Assembly: GCA_905250025.1 (NCBI GenBank)
Contig: CAJNOJ010000267.1
Location: 62,001-126,000, forward strand
Source of the DNA: Adineta ricciae
Lineage: Eukaryota > Rotifera > Eurotatoria > Adinetida > Adinetidae
Direction: 5' to 3'
Length of the DNA: 64,000 nt
A program made the translations under genes and the position numbers. Under the pieces are notes generated by a model. That model searched no databases. It was given only the letters and a program-made list of their open reading frames with translations, and was not told the origin of the DNA. This document shows positions 1 through 11,756 of this stretch, piece by piece. The stretch's first letter is position 1. The number at the start of each line of letters is the position of its first letter.

Positions 1-204
1 ACTTCCAATTCTTGCTTTAGTTCGATCGATGCTTGGGGTCGTTATCTTCGAGTCAAAACCGCTGAGATCATCCAAAATGTACGAGGGCGGAAGGAAGTAG
101 AGCTCTTCGATAGATTTTTTAATACAGGAATTCGCTGTTCAGGTTGTTCTGAAAACAAGTTACTTTCTCAAATTCCTTTGATGACAAGCAGCTCCAAACG
201 TTGA
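1..204 (+). other. Open frame at the left edge, unrecognised
   Basis: Frame 1 is open from the first base to a TGA at 202-204, giving 67 codons without a start inside the window. It could be the 3' end of a gene that begins to the left. The residues suggest no family (a C-x-x-C occurs near codon 48). It may equally be chance or a remnant. I see no splice evidence that decides it. Confidence 0.2.
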
Positions 205-879
205 TCTTCGAAGAATATTTGACCGTTCGAACAATCTTTCTTTCTTCAGGTCATTGCTACATTTACTTTTGCCGGGCTTGTAAGCGAATTTTTCTTTAAT
301 CAATGAATATGACTCTGCTCCAATCGTAATCTTCCATTGATCTAATACAGGAACTAATGGTCAGGAGTATACACTTTTTGCGTGTGTGCTCGGCTTCTTG
401 TGCATTCATCATCCCAATTAGAATCAAACATCCGATTTTATTTCACGCAAATTATAAGAATTTAAATCATCCTTCCACCTATCCGTCCTTAATTCGAGAC
501 GGAGATACCGCGAATGTCAGATTGTGTTTTTCTCAACGAACTTTTTCACGTATCAAAAAAACAGTGACAGAGTACGTCTCGTTTACTTTTCCAACTTTTG
601 ATACACCCTTTAACAATTTGTTTTTCTATTAGTTCATTTTATTTAGTTACGGTTGCGTGCTTTTTTTTAAAGATTAGTATCAGAACTAAGTCTTATTTAT
701 AGGCCATAATCATCATCTCATGAGAATCTACTCTGACGTAGTAACATTCAATAGATACTATAATCATCTCAAATGATATACTAGATTCTGACAAGAAAAA
801 AAAGTACCGAGCAATGATAAAAGCCCTTTTTATTATATACAACTGGTTCCGCTGTTCATTGTATATTTGAATCAATAAG
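205..879. other. Stretch without a supported gene
   Basis: A short open frame at 357-632 has no recognisable domain and no supporting context, so it is not called. The remainder is AT-rich and presumably carries the promoter of the GPCR that starts at 880. I see no clear TATA box or repeat. Confidence 0.5.
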
Positions 880-1872
880 ATGTCGAACTCAACTCTGAAT
901 ATAACTATCAGTGACAGTGATATATATTATATTTCAGCGATTAACTTTGCGAACAAATTGATTTCTCAATATGGTATGGGTTTTATTTGGTTTATTGGAA
1001 ATCTTGGATCCATTCTCATGTGTATTGTTTTTACTCAACCGATTTATCGCAACAGTCCATGTGCGATGTTCTTTCTAGCTGCAAGTATTTCACAGTTTTT
1101 TACCTATAACTTTGCATTATTCACTCGTATGCTCTCTTTTGCGTTCGCTGTTCTTACTCTCAATTATAATCTTTGGTATTGCAAAGTTCGTTTCTATCTT
1201 TTTTACATATTCGTGGCTCTTCCTCGTTATTACATTATCCTAGCATCAATTGATCGATATTTCGCTAGTTCACACCATGTACTTCGACGGCAACGAAGTT
1301 CATCTAAAGTGGCCTTTCGGCTGATCTTTGGAAACGTTATATTCTGGTGTATAATTTACATTCAAATCATTGTTTTTTACGACATTGAAAGTGGCACTTG
1401 CACATATCGAGCGGGAAGTTACGGAATGTTCTTTAGTATTTATATTACAATTGACAGCGGCATTCTACCGTTGCTCTTGATGCTCGTCTTTGGTTCGTTA
1501 ACCGTGGCAAACATCCGTGGGTCGAAAATGCGCATTAATGGAGATGCAGGATTGAGGAGACGAATGTCAAAAAAAGACATTCAGCTGCACCGAATGTTAG
1601 CAAATCAAATCGTTTTGTTCATCATTCTGAATATGCCGAATCCGATCTATCTCATCTACAGTTCGTTTACAGTCAATATGTCAAAATCAGCACTCCAAAA
1701 CGCAGCAGAAACACTTATTAGTAATATGACATACATGCTGATTTATTTCGGTTTTTCATTAGCATTTACGAATTTCATGTTTTCATCGGATATATTCCGA
1801 CGGGAATTTATTCAACTGCTTCGAACGAAGGTGTTTCGTCAAACTTCAACAGCGATAAGGAATGGAGCTTAA
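880..1872 (+). CDS. Rhodopsin-like G-protein-coupled receptor, single exon
   Basis: A 330-residue protein with seven hydrophobic segments, predicted to act at the plasma membrane as a peptide or small-molecule receptor. Visible features are N-glycosylation sequons near residues 3 and 7, the TM1 Asn in IGNLGS (about 40-44), Cys101 at the start of TM3 paired with Cys174 in extracellular loop 2, and an intact DRY at 125-127 at the end of TM3. A basic third intracellular loop lies at about 213-238. TM7 lacks a canonical NPxxY. The chosen ATG is followed at once by the acidic, sequon-bearing N-terminus. Many intron-poor receptors of this kind are known in bdelloids. The ligand cannot be inferred. 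The gene converges on the kinase gene on the minus strand about 200 bases downstream. Confidence 0.85.
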   Translation: MSNSTLNITISDSDIYYISAINFANKLISQYGMGFIWFIGNLGSILMCIVFTQPIYRNSPCAMFFLAASISQFFTYNFALFTRMLSFAFAVLTLNYNLWYCKVRFYLFYIFVALPRYYIILASIDRYFASSHHVLRRQRSSSKVAFRLIFGNVIFWCIIYIQIIVFYDIESGTCTYRAGSYGMFFSIYITIDSGILPLLLMLVFGSLTVANIRGSKMRINGDAGLRRRMSKKDIQLHRMLANQIVLFIILNMPNPIYLIYSSFTVNMSKSALQNAAETLISNMTYMLIYFGFSLAFTNFMFSSDIFRREFIQLLRTKVFRQTSTAIRNGA

Positions 1873-2075
1873 GTTAAAACATTTCACCGAAATGACAATG
1901 CTCAGTTATCAACAGATCAGGCATAGGAAACCGCACGAGCATAAAGTGAACGCAGAATTATCATCATACAATCGATCTTGAACTTATCCTTGTGTTTTGT
2001 TATTCTATAGTAAAGATGTGACTGAATTTGCTAACTTTTTCTATTTTAAAAACATTATATACAATGAGTTTTTAA

Positions 2076-3425
2076 TCAGTTTCTGAACCTTGCCGTAGGT
2101 TTCGTTAGAGGATGATGAACAAGCCATTGATGATCTGGTCGTCGAGATGCAATCTGTTGAAGACAGCGATCAAGAACATCTTGAATGGAACGAGAACGAG
2201 TTGGTAAAACACCGAGCGGCGGTCGTGCAGTTTCAAACATAGGCGGCTTTCCATAAGTTATATGGTATAGAATAGCACCTGCTGACCAAACATCAGCTTT
2301 GGATGTGATCGGCATTTGACCTGAGAAGCATTCTGGTGCACTATAGGGACGCGTGCCACCTATTCTTTGATGTCGACTATACCTACATAAAACGAGACCA
2401 TGAATGACAAGGAAATAGAGGAAAATCAGATTTACCCTGTGAATTCATCTTGAGCCATACCGAGATCAATGACTTTCAAGTTCGGTCCGAAAAACAATAA
2501 ATTCGCCGGTTTGAGATCACGATGAATCTATCATGAGATTTGTTGATAAAATAATCGTTGCTTTACAGATTTTCATCTCGATTTCAACTTACTACGCCAT
2601 ATTGATGAAGTGCTAGAATAATACTGACTAATTGACTCCAAATTCTCTGTCGCTCTCTTGGTGAAATATAATCTGACGTTCGAGATCTCAACTGTGTTTG
2701 ATGAAGATTTTGAATTCGGTCGAGAAATGATTCATTTGATAATTCCATTGCGATAAAACCGACACCATGTCGCGGAATATACTCATATCCATACATTGTT
2801 ACAATATGTCTAGTTTCATTACGCATTTTCCTAGCCATTTTGACTTCAGTTGTAAATGAATTCAGGCGATCATTGTAGCCCATGGCATTTTTTGCACGAT
2901 TGAAGTCAAACACTTTCACAGCAACANCCATTGCGATAAAACCGACACCATGTCGCGGAATATACTCATATCCATACATTGTTACAATATGTCTAGTTTC
3001 ATTACGCATTTTCCTAGCCATTTTGACTTCAGTTGTAAATGAATTCAGACGATCATTGTAGCCCATGGGATTTTTTGCACGATTGAAGTCAAACACTTTC
3101 ACAGCAACATATTTACCTTAAAAAATCCAATTTTAACTCAGTTAGAACAGAAAAAAACAACACTACACCCAAAAAATACATTTCATAACAAAACGATCCG
3201 TTACACATGACGAACAACGGCTGTCTTATCAATATGTAACAAATTTTTTGATCACCCTACCGACTATACAAATCAGTTAAAGAAGAGAAAAGGAATCGTA
3301 CCATTCGGTGTCACAGATTTCCATACAGATCCATATGTTCCATGTCCTAATCGACTTAGCAAAGTATACAATTGTCCATGAATGTGACAGGTTTGGTTTC
3401 CATTCATCATCTTATTAGGAAACAT
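2076..3425 (-). CDS. TTK/MPS1-like protein kinase, four exons, interrupted by a contig join
   Basis: Predicted Ser/Thr (possibly dual-specificity) kinase resembling TTK/MPS1, the spindle-checkpoint kinase family. Exons read from the minus strand are 3425-3302 (glycine loop GHGTYGSVW), 3116-2593 (VAVK lysine, helix C, FIAMELSN hinge), 2527-2436 (HRDLKPAN catalytic loop) and 2382-2076 (SAPE, ADVWSAG, YHITYGKPP). Every proposed junction is GT-AG and keeps frame. The Mg-binding triad is DLG in place of DFG, with all other catalytic residues present. The YxxTYGK stretch after subdomain IX is characteristic of TTK. An N at 2927 lies in exon 2, followed by a second copy of 182 bases, so the literal scaffold reading has duplicated kinase residues that are an assembly effect. 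The protein would be about 300 residues, essentially a bare kinase domain without the TTK N-terminal TPR region. Confidence 0.75.
2745..3109. repeat. 182-base direct repeat around the single N at 2927
   Basis: Bases 2745-2926 reappear as 2928-3109 without indels and with two substitutions seen by eye (in the MGYNDR region of the kinase). The repeat lies exactly against the N, so it is most simply two overlapping contig ends, possibly from the two haplotypes, that were placed next to each other without merging. Confidence 0.9.
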
Positions 3426-4397
3426 TCTGATGATGGAAATGACATAGAATCGTTGAAAAAACCGAACGTTATATGATCGGAGTCGGGTTAAGTGTCGTTC
3501 TTGAGTATATTATGCCCATTAACTTTGACTTTTTAATTATATAAACATGTTTTGAAATATAATTATTCACAAAATATCGTTCTACATATGTGTTTTAACG
3601 AGTAAATATTTTTTATGAAGAGCATAGTTTCCTGATCAATTCTATGATTTTATCGAATGTAAACGAAAACATCGGTTCCGTACGCACTTCCGATGATGAA
3701 AACACAGATGCACTTGAAAATTAGACCGATATATCAGAATAACTGTTTATTATCAAATAAGTTTATGTAAAAAATTCAGCCTTTCTTTGCTAATATTTGA
3801 ATAATGTGATTACAGAAATACGTATCATTGTAGCATATATGATTTCTCATTGAAACTTTGCTGATTTTGATAAATCATAGTGACATCACACAAGACAAAG
3901 CTTTCGAAAGAATCTTCGCGTCTATGACATAACAGTGGAGAGACAAATCTAATTCCGACAATAGAAGCATTTTTCTTGCAATGTGCGGTATTACGAAAGA
4001 GGAGATTTTCTCTACCAATAAAATAGAAATTTTTTCGTTATCAAACAACTACCATAAAACTCAATTTTGAGTAACGGAATACAGATGAAGTGGAACGTAA
4101 AAAATAAGACAAGTTCTTTACCTATTTTTACATGATATTTTTGTGTTGACATTCAGATATTACACTTTTTCGTTTTCTCCCGTGATGTTCTTTTAAACGC
4201 ATAATGTCCCGGGAGATTTATTCACACATATCTTTAAGACTTGCATTTGTGTCAAATTTGGAGAAAGAGAATCATTCAACAAAAAAAATAGAGATTGAGC
4301 ATGTCTATATTTTGTTTACGAAAAAAAAACTCATTATACGGAAAAGTTTTAAAAAAATAATTCCATCGTTTACTGTAATGAACTACTTAAACATTGA
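3426..4397. other. Intergenic region between kinase and coiled-coil genes
   Basis: About 970 bases upstream of the minus-strand kinase start. Open frames here are short, Lys/Ile-rich and without domain signal. It should contain the kinase promoter. I see only AT-rich sequence with no clear TATA element, repeat or RNA gene. Confidence 0.5.
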
Positions 4398-4602
4398 TTA
4401 ATCATGAGAGGAAGATAAGTTGGGATTATTTTGTTTGAGATATTCCTGGAATTTTAATCCTCGAATATCTCTACTTCCAATTAATCCTATGTTTCCGTCG
4501 GTTAGTGTACAAATTCCAAAAGCATTGATGTGAATCGATGATTGATAATGTTGATAATTACAACAATGTATCTGATGACTTTTCGGATCATTGATGAGTA
4601 AA
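4398..4602 (-). pseudogene. Partial duplicate of the last exon of the coiled-coil/propeller gene
   Basis: Bases 4382-4602 equal 4604-4824 exactly (221 bases) and hold the terminal part of exon 3, including its TAA, of the gene described at 4620-6425. It stops at the N at 4603. It is best treated as the end of an overlapping contig and not as a second gene. Confidence 0.85.
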
Positions 4603-4619
4603 NACTACTTAAACATTGA

Positions 4620-6425
4620 TTAATCATGAGAGGAAGATAAGTTGGGATTATTTTGTTTGAGATATTCCTGGAATTTTAATCCTCGAATATCTCTACTTCC
4701 AATTAATCCTATGTTTCCGTCGGTTAGTGTACAAATTCCAAAAGCATTGATGTGAATCGATGATTGATAATGTTGATAATTACAACAATGTATCTGATGA
4801 CTTTTCGGATCATTGATGAGTAAAAATGAATTTTCCATATCATCATTACACGTCGAATCTCTATAAATAGTAATGACTATACGAAGATTTCTTTTCACAA
4901 AACTTACTTCGTTTCAACAGAAATAATTGATAGTGGATGGTAAGGATCGATTAAATCAAATGAACAAATTCTTTCGATATTCTTAGCATCATAAACTGCA
5001 ATCATCCATTTAGGTGTCTCCGATCTCAACCGTACTAAGAAAGCTATAAACGAGTCGTTGATTGTAAAATCGGTTACATGATACTTCTTTTTCTCGTTCG
5101 GGTCATAAAGTTTACTTTCCAAATTCATCCGTTGAATTACAGATGACGTGTCCAAATCATATTTCCCACATATCACTTTAGATTGAGATAAGTAGAGAAA
5201 TACGATGATAGTTTTGTAGATATGTGCGCTAATGAAATGGTCTTGCTCATGAATCAAATCAATGTCTTGAACAATTTCCATTTGTTGATCTTTTATTCGA
5301 AATAAAATGAAACGATTTATTTGTTTAACAGCGATATAGAACAGACGATGCAGTTTTGAATAACCAAGGTTGAGTATGGCTTCATTAAATGGCAGACTGA
5401 TAGGTACTATTTGACGTGATCGGCGTGGCAAATATTCGAGTTTATGAGACTGGGTTATATAGATCACGAAGTCATTTTTCTGTTCATCGTAGGCTATCAA
5501 ACGAGAATTTCCATTATTTGGATAAGGTATTTTAAACAAAAGATCGATCATATAATTCGATTTTGACGTCGGTGAAAGACCAGACTGTAAACTACGTGAC
5601 GGTGATCTGGTCGTCGATTCATTGTTTCTAAAATGAAGCATCAAACAGAAATACCATTCTTTTGCAAGGCATAACTTTACCTTTTAGCGAGTTCTTCCCG
5701 TTTTGACTGACCTATAGAACTGGTCGGTGGTGTTTCCCTGGAATCTCTAATTGGAAGAAACGAAGAATGAGGCGTGTTGCTCTGTTCGGGTACGATAACT
5801 GGAATCGCTTTGTCTTTGATGAAATCAACGAGAGAAATATCATTGAAATCATATTCAGGAATATCTTTTAACATTTGAGGTCGATGTGGAAATTTATCTT
5901 TGAATTGTTTCAACAGATCCGATGCTTTCGCCTTGTCTTCATTAGTTCGATTAATTAATATACATGTTCGATCGAATTCACGCTGATTCTGGTCGCATGT
6001 TTTGTTATTTTCATCTTCGAGATAGCTGAATTTTTTTTCATAGATTTGTTTTGTTTCATTTANNNNNNNNNNNNNNNNNNNNNNNNNNNNNNNNNNNNNN
6101 NNNNNNNNNNNNNNNNNNCTTTGAATTGTTTCAACAGATCCGATGCTTTCGCCTTGTCTTCATTAGTTCGATTAATTAATATACATGTTCGATCGAATTC
6201 ACGCTGATTCTGGTCGCATGTTTTGTTATTTTCATCTTCGAGATAGCTGAATTTTTTTTCATAGATTTGTTTTGTTTCATTTAATTTTTGAATTTGCCGA
6301 TCAATATGATCGAAAACAGCATTTCGAATTTGGTTCAATCTATTAATGAATTCCAGCTTGTCTTCATTGAGAAGACCTTTCATTTGACGTAGTTCATTTC
6401 GGATAGAAGCAAGAGCATCAACCAT
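4620..6425 (-). CDS. Coiled-coil plus propeller-like protein, three exons, unrecognised family
   Basis: Exons on the minus strand are 6425-5681 (interrupted by the N run at 6063-6118 and a 165-base repeat), 5627-4908 and 4860-4620. Introns of 53 and 47 bases have GT-AG ends and keep frame. The first exon gives a charged helical N-terminus with coiled-coil character (NRLNQIRNAVFDH, QKLNETKQIYEKK) as in TRIM/NHL-type proteins, though without a visible RING or B-box. Then comes a Pro/Ser-rich linker and about 320 residues of short beta-strand repeats (LIAYDEQKNDFVIY, FILFRIKDQQ, MIAVYDAKN, GLIGSRDI) that look like a degenerate beta-propeller. No signal peptide is seen, so it is probably cytosolic. 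The start is the first ATG conserved with the second copy at 7936. Function is not known to me. Confidence 0.6.
5898..6283. repeat. 165-base repeat flanking a 56-N gap
   Basis: Bases 5898-6062 recur as 6119-6283 on the other side of the N run at 6063-6118, inside exon 1 of the coiled-coil gene. The gap is therefore probably of zero or negative size, and the coding sequence is likely continuous once the overlap is collapsed. Confidence 0.85.
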
Positions 6426-6754
6426 CGTTTTCGATGCGACAAAAATGCACTCCGAAACAAACGATTTGGGTTTTTATGGTTGTGAATCATACACAGAATG
6501 GGGAAAAACAATCTGCAAAAGAATATTTTTATCGGTGATTCTATGCAACCATACATATTCTTATGCAGATGTCTATCATAGTCGGATACAATGTCATTGT
6601 GTTTATTTATTTATTTTACAAATACTTAAAAAAATCCTCTCAAGTATCATATTCAAATTCAATGAATCGTGTTTCAGTTACAAAAGCAGATGTTCTTTAA
6701 TTTGCGACAAACTGACAATAATGGTTTGTCTCGTGCGCATTAAAGAAAAAGCTT

Positions 6755-7594
6755 TCAACGCCGAGAAAACATCTGCCGCCATGATTTTAACGCTTTTTTG
6801 AATTGACTTTGATACAATCGCGACGGTAGAACAAATACAACAAAAATGGACATCGACGGCACGAACGATATGAAATAACCTGCAGCATAAACTGGCGATT
6901 GATAAGCTGCTTTGACGCATCCGGACAAAGACGAAATGATCAGTTGAGGTATTGTTAAAATAACAAGAACGATCGAACTGATGATCAGATGTTTATAATC
7001 ATTGAGTTGTTGCCATCGATGTTGCCTCTGTGTTATTTGCGGTTGCACTCGCGCTCGTTGTTGTGCGCCACGAAAAGTAATGAACACAGCAGAATAGAAA
7101 TTGGCTAGAAATGGACCAAGAAAATGAAATAGGGAAACAATTGTATTGTATGTATGAATCGATCGAGAATAGGACATTAAACACCATAGACGTTGTTCTT
7201 CATGATCTTCAAATAGATCACGAAAGACAAGTTCATGAACAATACTCAACATGATAACTATCGGTACAATAATAATGACCTTACGTGCAATGCTTTTGCT
7301 CCGAGATTTATTAAAATAAGCGCCAGTGTGTACAGCCATCGATCGCTCAAGTGCGACACAAGCATTGAGCCAATTGTTCAGATATAGGCAAACTTTTAGA
7401 ATGAATTCCAATAATCGACATCCATTACGTAGGAGAGAACGATCAACAAATGGATTGATTTGTGTTAGAATAAGATACCAGAATTTCGCTGTTAAAATGC
7501 TCACTGTGAACAGCGATACGATAGACGATGTAAGAAGATAAATTCCGGAACCTACTTCTCTCGATTTTCGATCAGAAAATGTTATAATCGAGAA
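6755..7594 (-). CDS. 3' fragment of LDLa/EGF 7TM receptor (first copy)
   Basis: Encodes most of the seven-transmembrane region of the receptor described at 8209-14593, ending at a TGA at 6755-6757. It begins within TM1-TM2 (FSIITFSDRK) because the contig stops at the N at 7595. What follows the N on the plus strand is again the coiled-coil gene, so an open frame crossing the N would be an artificial fusion of two genes. It differs from the 8209 copy by a few substitutions, such as a Ser for a Pro in the WCLM-YSRS segment and Arg for Cys as the last residue. Confidence 0.85.
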   Translation of the reverse strand, partial: FSIITFSDRKSREVGSGIYLLTSSIVSLFTVSILTAKFWYLILTQINPFVDRSLLRNGCRLLEFILKVCLYLNNWLNACVALERSMAVHTGAYFNKSRSKSIARKVIIIVPIVIMLSIVHELVFRDLFEDHEEQRLWCLMSYSRSIHTYNTIVSLFHFLGPFLANFYSAVFITFRGAQQRARVQPQITQRQHRWQQLNDYKHLIISSIVLVILTIPQLIISSLSGCVKAAYQSPVYAAGYFISFVPSMSIFVVFVLPSRLYQSQFKKALKSWRQMFSRR

Positions 7595-7595
7595 N

Positions 7596-7936
7596 TCTTT
7601 TAACATTTGAGGTCGATGTGGAAATTTATCTTTGAATTGTTTCAACAGATCCGATGCTTTCGCCTTGTCTTCATTAGTTCGATTAATTAATATACATGTT
7701 CGATCGAATTCACGCTGATTCTGGTCGCATGTTTTGTTATTTTCATCTTCGAGATAGCTGAATTTTTTCTCATAGATTTGTTTTGTTTCATTTAATTTTT
7801 GAATTTGCCGATCAATATGATCGAAAACAGCTTTTCGAACTTGGTTCAATCTATCAATGAATTTCAGCTTGTCTTCATTTAGAACACGTTCCATTTGATG
7901 TAGTTCATTTCGGATAGAAGTGAGAGTGTCAACCAT
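7596..7936 (-). CDS. 5' fragment of coiled-coil/propeller gene (second copy)
   Basis: Codes the N-terminal helical part of the gene at 4620-6425 from its ATG at 7936. It is cut at the N at 7595. Residue differences are conservative (DTLTS for DALAS, HQMERV for RQMKGL). Upstream of this ATG the two copies differ in the length of a T run, which breaks frame in one of them and supports the ATG chosen here. The 3' end of the receptor gene lies about 270 bases upstream in the same orientation. Confidence 0.7.
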
Positions 7937-8208
7937 CGTTTTTGATGCGACAAAAAATGCATTCTGAAGCATACGATTTGGGTTTTTATGCTTGTGAATC
8001 ATACATAGAATGGGAAAAAGAGAATCGGCAACGAATATTTTTATTGGCGATTTTATTCAACTATACATATTCTTACGTAGATGTCTATCGTAGTCGGATA
8101 GAATGTCATTCTATTTATTTATTTTACAAATACTCCAAAAAAACTCCTCTCAAGTATCATATTCAAATTCAATGAATTGTTTTTCTGTTACAAAAGCAGA
8201 CGTTCTTT

Positions 8209-10402
8209 TCAACACCGAGAGAACATCTGCCGCCATGATTTTAACGCTTTTTTAAATTGACTTTGATACAATCGCGACGGTAGAACAAATACAATAAAAA
8301 TGGACATCGACGGCACGAACGATATGAAATAACCTGCAGCATAAACTTGCGATTGATAAGCTGCTTTGACGCATCCGGACAAAGACGAAATGATTAGTTG
8401 GGGTATTGTTAAAATAACAAGAACGATCGAACTGATGATCAGATGTTTATAATCATTGAGTTGTTGCCATCGGTGTTGCCTGTGTGTTATTTGCGGTTGC
8501 ACTCGCGCTCGTTGTTGCGCGCCACGAAAAGTAATGAACACAGCAGAATAGAAATTGGCCAGAAATGGAGCAAGAAAATGAAACAGGGAAACAATTGTAT
8601 TGTATGTATGGATCGATCGAGAATAGGGCATTAAACACCATAGACGTTGTTCTTCATGATCTTCAAATAGATCGCGAAAGACAAGTTCATGAACAATACT
8701 CAACATGATAACTATCGGTACAATAATAATGACCTTACGTGCAATGCGTTTGCTCCGAGATTTATTAAAATAAGCGCCGGTATGTACAGCCATCGATCGC
8801 TCAAGTGCGACGCAAGCATTGAGCCAATTGTTCAGATATAGGCAAACTTTTAGAATGAATTCCAATAATCGACATCCATTCCGTAGTAGAGAACGATCAA
8901 CAAATGGATTGATTTGTGTTAGAATAAGATACCAGAATTTCGCTGTTAAAATGCTCACTGTGAACAGCGATACGATAGACGATGTAAGAAGATAAATTCC
9001 GGAACCTACTTCTCTCGATTTTCGATCAGAAAATGTTATAATCGAGAAGAGACTATTGATTAAACCAACAACGAACATCAGGATGGTAAATGCCGAGCAG
9101 CATTTAACTAAAACTGTCTGTTCTGAGAGTGTAGCATTCGGTCGAATATCGTAACGTAGAATATCGTCTAATGTCAACCCAATACCTTTAGCATAAAACT
9201 GACACCGATCTCCGAAATAACAATCCGTACAATTGCACCACGTTGAAATAGGGCAAGGAGAGCCATCATTCGAGCATTGAGCACCATTTTGACAATGAGT
9301 CGCATGCCGACAGATCATTGGTGTATGATTGAATTTGAAACAGTTCGCATGATGTTCATGAGTGCACAAACACATGTGGGATTCATCAAAAAAACATGCG
9401 AGATGAAGATGAGTTTGACACACGAAATGAAAGTATTTCATACGTCGAACTTTCGGTAGGCTCACCAATTGAGAATGTAAAACTTCGTCAATCGATTCAC
9501 ATCGTAGCGCAGGATTAATTGAGGTCGAAAAATGTGTATTACCGATTGATTGCAGTACAGTGGAATAATACTTATTATCGATCTTGACAAAAGCCATACC
9601 GATCTCCCCTGTGATGTAAATCGAGACATTGCGTTGGAATAGTCTCAATTTTTGTGGTATTATCAGGAGTTCTGTTTGTTCGAATTGCAAACCTTTTACA
9701 GTATTCATGTAGACATAGACAAGCAGATAAGATGCCGCAACACGGACATGCTGCAAAGAGATATCCAGTTTCGGTGTTCTAATATGACAAAATATTCCCA
9801 TAAATTCTTGAGGGCAGATACAAACAAAACTCATCGCACTTCTTCCATCGCTATGTACTAAGCAAGTAGCATTGTTATCGCAATAATCTTCAGAGCATGA
9901 CAATCGAAGTAAACATCGTGGACCACCTTTATGTAACGGACAGACACAAATAGAACGATTGCGAATTTGGCCGATACAAAGTGAATCGGTTGAACAATCA
10001 CTGCAACGAATAGGAATATTGCATTGGGCACCAGACCATCCTGTATGACATTTACAAAAGAACTCTTCTTTGTTTATGTATTTTCTACATTCGCCATTGT
10101 AACACGTCAACGGACAAAGGTGAACGTCGAATAGTTCACGATCTGGAACATTCAACAGAACTGCCATACGGTGATTAGGTAAAAATGAAAATGGGATATC
10201 AAAATGCCAACTAGCAAGATGAATTAAACGAATTTTGTCAAAAGCATCAACCCGAATATTATATTTCTGGGAAGCATTTTTCGGACGCGTTGCATAAGTA
10301 AGATAGGCGTTATAAATCTGATGACATTCGCGACGAGCGACCGAAACGAATTGATGGTAACTGTTTATATCTTGGCGATCGTCGTCATCTTCGATTAACA
10401 TG
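8209..10402 (-). CDS. LDLa/EGF-headed 7TM receptor, C-terminal half
   Basis: Holds the distal EGF-like modules and the whole 7TM domain, read from 10402 down to the stop at 8209. EGF-like cysteine patterns include CKCHTGWSGAQC, CVCPLHKGGPRC and CICPQEFMG. A CNCTDCYFGDRC module lies just before TM1 (VLVKCCSAFTILMF). TM3 ends in ALERSMAVH, so the E/DRY position is ERS. TM7 ends in FVLPSRLYQSQF in place of NPxxY. The tail after TM7 is short, about 20 residues. The protein is expected on the cell surface, with the modules as an adhesive or ligand-binding ectodomain. No GAIN/GPS motif was seen, so it is not an obvious adhesion-class receptor. The contig ends at the N at 10403. Upstream exon sequence continues in the next entry. 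Confidence 0.8.
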
Positions 10403-11756
10403 NAGACTATTGATTAAACCAACAACGAACATCAGGATGGTAAATGCCGAGCAGCATTTAACTAAAACTGTCTGTTCTGAGAGTGTAGCATTCGGTCGAA
10501 TATCGTAACGTAGAATATCGTCTAATGTCAACCCAATACCTTTAGCATAAAACTGACACCGATCTCCGAAATAACAATCCGTACAATTGCACCACGTTGA
10601 AACAGGGCAAGGAGAGCCATCATTCGAGCATTGCGCACCATTCTGACAATGAGTCGCATGCCGACAAATCAGTGGTGTATGATTGAATTTGAAACAGTTC
10701 GCATGATGTTCATGGGTGCACAAACACATGTGGGATTCATCAAAAAAACATGCGAGACGAAGATGAGTTTGACACACGAAATGAAAGTATTTCATACGTC
10801 GAATTTTCGGCAGGCTCACCAATTGAGAATGTAAAACTTCGTCAATCGATTCACATCGTAGCGCAGGATTAATAGAGGTCGAAAAATGTGTATCACTGAT
10901 TGATTGCAGTACAGTGGAATAATACTTATTATCGATCTTGACAAAAACCATACCGATCTCCATTTTGGTGTAAATCGAGACATTAGGTTGGAATAGTCTC
11001 AGTTTTTGTGGTATTATCACGAGTTCTGTTTGTTCGAATTGCCAACCTTTTACAGTATTCATGTAGACATAAACAAGCAAATAAGATGCCGCAACACGGA
11101 TATGTTGCAAAGAAATATCCAGTTTCGGTGTTCTAATATGACAAAATAGTCCCATAAATTCTTGAGGGCAGATACAAACAAAGTTCATCGCACTTCTTCC
11201 ATCACTATGTACTAAGCAAGTAGCATTGTTGTCGCAATAATCTTCAGAGCATGACAATCGAAGTAAACATCGTGGACCACCTTTATGTAACGGACAGACA
11301 CAAATAGAACGATTGCGAATTTGACCGATACAAAGTGAATCGGCTGAACAATCACTGCAACGAATAGGAATATTGCATTGGGCACCAGACCATCCTGTAT
11401 GACATTTACAAAAGAACTCTTCTTTGTTTATATATTTTCTACATTCACCATTGTAACACGTCAACGGACAAAGGTGAATGTCGAATAGTTCACGATCTGG
11501 AACATTCAACAGAACTGCCATACGATGATTAGGTAAAAACGAAAATGGGATATCAAAATGCCAACTGGCAAGATGAATTAAACGAATTTTGTCAAAAGCA
11601 TCAACGCGAATACTATATTTCTGGGAAGCATTTTTCGGACGCGTTGCATAAGTAAGATAGGCGTTATAAATCTGATGACATTCGCGACGAGCGACCGAAA
11701 CGAATTGATGGTAACTGTTTATATCTTGGCGATCGTCGTCATCTTCGATTAACATG
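9050..11756. repeat. 1,353-base direct repeat around the N at 10403
   Basis: Bases 9050-10402 match 10404-11756 with no net length change and scattered substitutions. The copies are collinear and both lie inside the receptor gene, so they represent the same exon twice. Confidence 0.9.

Noticed and set aside
6755..8002. A long minus-strand frame joining a coiled-coil N-terminus to a 7TM domain
   Set aside because: It crosses the N at 7595, where two contigs meet. The two parts belong to adjacent separate genes in both copies, so the fusion is artificial.
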